From positions 1-7,302 of the forward strand of contig DAHXPE010000452.1 of the NCBI GenBank assembly GCA_027364495.1: a stretch of 7,302 bases of DNA. Reading direction: 5' to 3'. Positions within the stretch are counted from its first letter, which is position 1, and the number at the start of each line of letters is the position of its first letter. Position numbers and translations under genes: made by a program. Below are positions 6,630 through 7,302 of this stretch, in pieces. The notes beneath the pieces are model-generated. The model had not been told where the DNA came from. It ran no database searches and saw only the letters and a program-made list of their open reading frames with translations. This DNA is from Candidatus Heimdallarchaeota archaeon. GTDB taxonomy: Archaea > Asgardarchaeota > Heimdallarchaeia > Hodarchaeales > LC-3.

Positions 6630-6644
6630 TCCACAATTCGCGCA
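6523..6644 (-). repeat. 122-bp perfect inverted repeat, left arm (inside TFB)
   Basis: Identical, base for base, to the reverse complement of 7181-7302. It codes for the second Zn-ribbon knuckle, the B-reader and the start of the B-linker. Identity stops abruptly at 6645 (two mismatches, then a shared run of five A), and the outer flanks differ. The other limit is set by the window edge, so the repeat may be longer. Confidence 0.97.
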
Positions 6645-6834
6645 GTTTTTTGATTCTTTATTGTAAATAAGAACACCCTCATTACATAATTAATAAATCC
6701 TTATTGATAAAATCCAATTTACTAAAACTACTAATGAGAGTAAATTCGTTTAATTGGAAAAGGAAAATTAAGGAATTTAGTGTTTGAAAAATAACAGGAA
6801 TATTTAAATTGGCTAAAATTTTCCAAGTATTCAA

Positions 6835-6850
6835 AAGGCAATTTTGCCTT
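6835..6850. repeat. Small stem-loop AAGGCAA-TT-TTGCCTT
   Basis: A 7-bp perfect inverted repeat with a 2-nt centre (a 6-bp stem with a 4-nt loop in practice). It sits mid-way in the unique segment, about 140 bp before the TATA box of the + strand TFB copy. No T-run follows on either strand, so it is a poor terminator. A regulatory dyad is possible. Confidence 0.25.
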
Positions 6851-6989
6851 GCAGAAGTTAGAATAAACATTAGAAAATTAAGGATAATATATATTTTTTG
6901 AAATCTAATGTGATAAAAATGAAATCTACTCAAACATGTTCAATATGGACATTGGGGTCATCTTTTTTGACAACCTACCTGAATAAAGC

Positions 6990-6997
6990 TTTAAAAG
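6990..6997 (+). promoter_or_regulatory. TATA-like box of the + strand TFB copy
   Basis: TTTAAAAG preceded by purine-containing AAAGC (weak BRE) lies about 70 bp before ATG 7060. A start near 7017-7022 would leave a 40-nt leader with AGGA (7053-7056) three bases before the ATG. Confidence 0.45.
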
Positions 6998-7059
6998 TAT
7001 CAATAAAACGAGACAATTAAATAGAATAGATAAGAAAAGTAGAAAACCATATAGGAAGC

Positions 7060-7302
7060 ATGCGAAACGGCAAGTCAGTATTATACCCCCGAAGAATCAA
7101 AAGAAGACGATGAAATTCTTAACTGTTTAGAATGTGGATCGGAAAATCTTGTGATTGATCCAAATCGTGGTGAAAAAATATGCGCGAATTGTGGATTGAT
7201 AAACGAGGATAAAATGATCGATCCTGGTATAGAATGGCGAGCATTTAACTCGGAGGAGCGAGATAAGAGAAGTCGAATAGGATCACCTATCATAATGACC
7301 AT
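7060..7302 (+). pseudogene. 5' end of a second TFB copy with complete Zn-ribbon, frame break near start, cut by window edge
   Basis: From 7091 the frame gives an acidic leader EESKEDDEILN. A full Zn-ribbon follows: C-x2-C at 7121-7132, then a second C-x2-C (CANCG) at 7181-7195. The B-reader comes next (IDPGIEWRAFNSEERDKR) and the frame runs to the edge. The ribbon would dock RNA polymerase. No start codon lies in this frame upstream to a TAG at 7052-7054. ATG 7060, with AGGA in front and a TATA box further up, is in another frame (MRNGKSVLYP) and meets a TGA after 17 codons. One surplus base, for instance in the C5 run 7086-7090, would join them as MRNGKSVLYPEESKEDDE. I therefore list it as disrupted; a sequencing indel would make it a normal gene start. 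Its DNA from 7181 on is identical to the other TFB copy. Confidence 0.75.
7181..7302 (+). repeat. 122-bp perfect inverted repeat, right arm (reaches window end)
   Basis: Reverse-complement copy of 6523-6644 with no mismatch, including third codon positions. It ends exactly where the window ends, so its true extent is unknown. Confidence 0.97.

Larger units (their letters stand above)
6645..7059. other. Unique segment between the TFB inverted repeats
   Basis: No convincing gene lies here; frames on both strands are short, start-poor or interrupted. On the minus strand 6645-6689 codes for the altered ribbon sequence of the long TFB copy. A small stem-loop AAGGCAA/TTGCCTT is at 6835-6850. The right part contains the promoter of the + strand TFB copy. 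The unique segment as a whole (6645-7180, 536 bp) is bounded by the inverted repeats. Confidence 0.5.

Noticed and set aside
6463..6666. 67-codon + strand frame opposite TFB
   Set aside because: Shadow of the TFB coding strand; nearly the same peptide appears opposite the other TFB copy because of the inverted repeat.
6734..6910. + strand frame from ATG 6734 with in-frame TGA, as a TGA-recoded (Trp or Sec) gene
   Set aside because: The intact genes here encode tryptophan with TGG and no SECIS-like element was seen. The frame is short and basic, so chance is more likely.
6682..6933. 83-codon minus-strand frame between the TFB repeats
   Set aside because: TTG start without Shine-Dalgarno, low-complexity Ile/Leu/Phe/Asn composition typical of AT-rich chance frames, and no homology recognised.
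7081..7302. 73-codon minus-strand frame at the right edge
   Set aside because: Antisense to the + strand TFB ribbon and B-reader; no independent support.
1..7302. tRNA, rRNA, CRISPR array or insertion sequence
   Set aside because: No T-loop GTTCRANNC with matching acceptor stem, no GC-rich RNA block, no spaced direct-repeat array and no transposase or integrase motif was found by eye. A tRNAscan or IS search would settle it.

Overview
The window is AT-rich (roughly 30% G+C by eye) and archaeal. The clearest marker is transcription initiation factor B (TFB), with the Zn-ribbon/B-reader/two-cyclin-fold layout. TATA-like boxes at archaeal spacing and short AGGTGA-type Shine-Dalgarno sites fit this. 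The phylum cannot be fixed from the sequence; an AT-rich Asgard or TACK lineage with low coding density would fit.

Layout, left to right. A degraded gene tail lies at 3-224. A single-domain proline dehydrogenase with an added C-terminal membrane helix is on the + strand (366-1346). A polyphosphate kinase 2 is on the - strand (1387-2283), convergent with it. A PAP2-superfamily membrane phosphatase or phosphotransferase is on the - strand (2567-3631). About 450 bp without an intact gene follow. Then comes a DUF2277 gene on the + strand (4078-4339), recognisable end to end but carrying two single-base deletions. Its stop codon overlaps that of a convergent multi-pass membrane protein resembling YdjM/DUF457 metal-dependent hydrolases (4336-5112/5121). 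The next 690 bp hold a second, unrecognised decayed reading frame (5361 to about 5670). TFB follows on the - strand (5808-6629, frame open to 6689), and a second TFB 5' end on the + strand runs off the right edge.

The most unusual structure is at the right end. Bases 7181-7302 are a perfect 122-bp inverted copy of 6523-6644, separated by a unique 536-bp segment. The repeat lies inside the TFB reading frame. The segment next to the + copy carries the promoter and an intact four-cysteine Zn-ribbon, while the longer - copy has lost the first ribbon knuckle and has no good start codon. Inverting the segment would give the long gene a complete ribbon, its promoter and (after one base correction) an ATG. 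This could be an invertible TFB switch, an inverted duplication with gene conversion, or, probably most likely, a chimeric or misassembled junction at a contig end.

Functionally, polyphosphate kinase and the PAP2 protein both deal in phosphate transfer, and proline dehydrogenase feeds electrons from proline to a membrane acceptor. The genes have separate promoters and mixed strands, so no operon is evident. Two or three gene remnants and long gene-poor spacers suggest ongoing gene decay, or local indel errors in the assembly.
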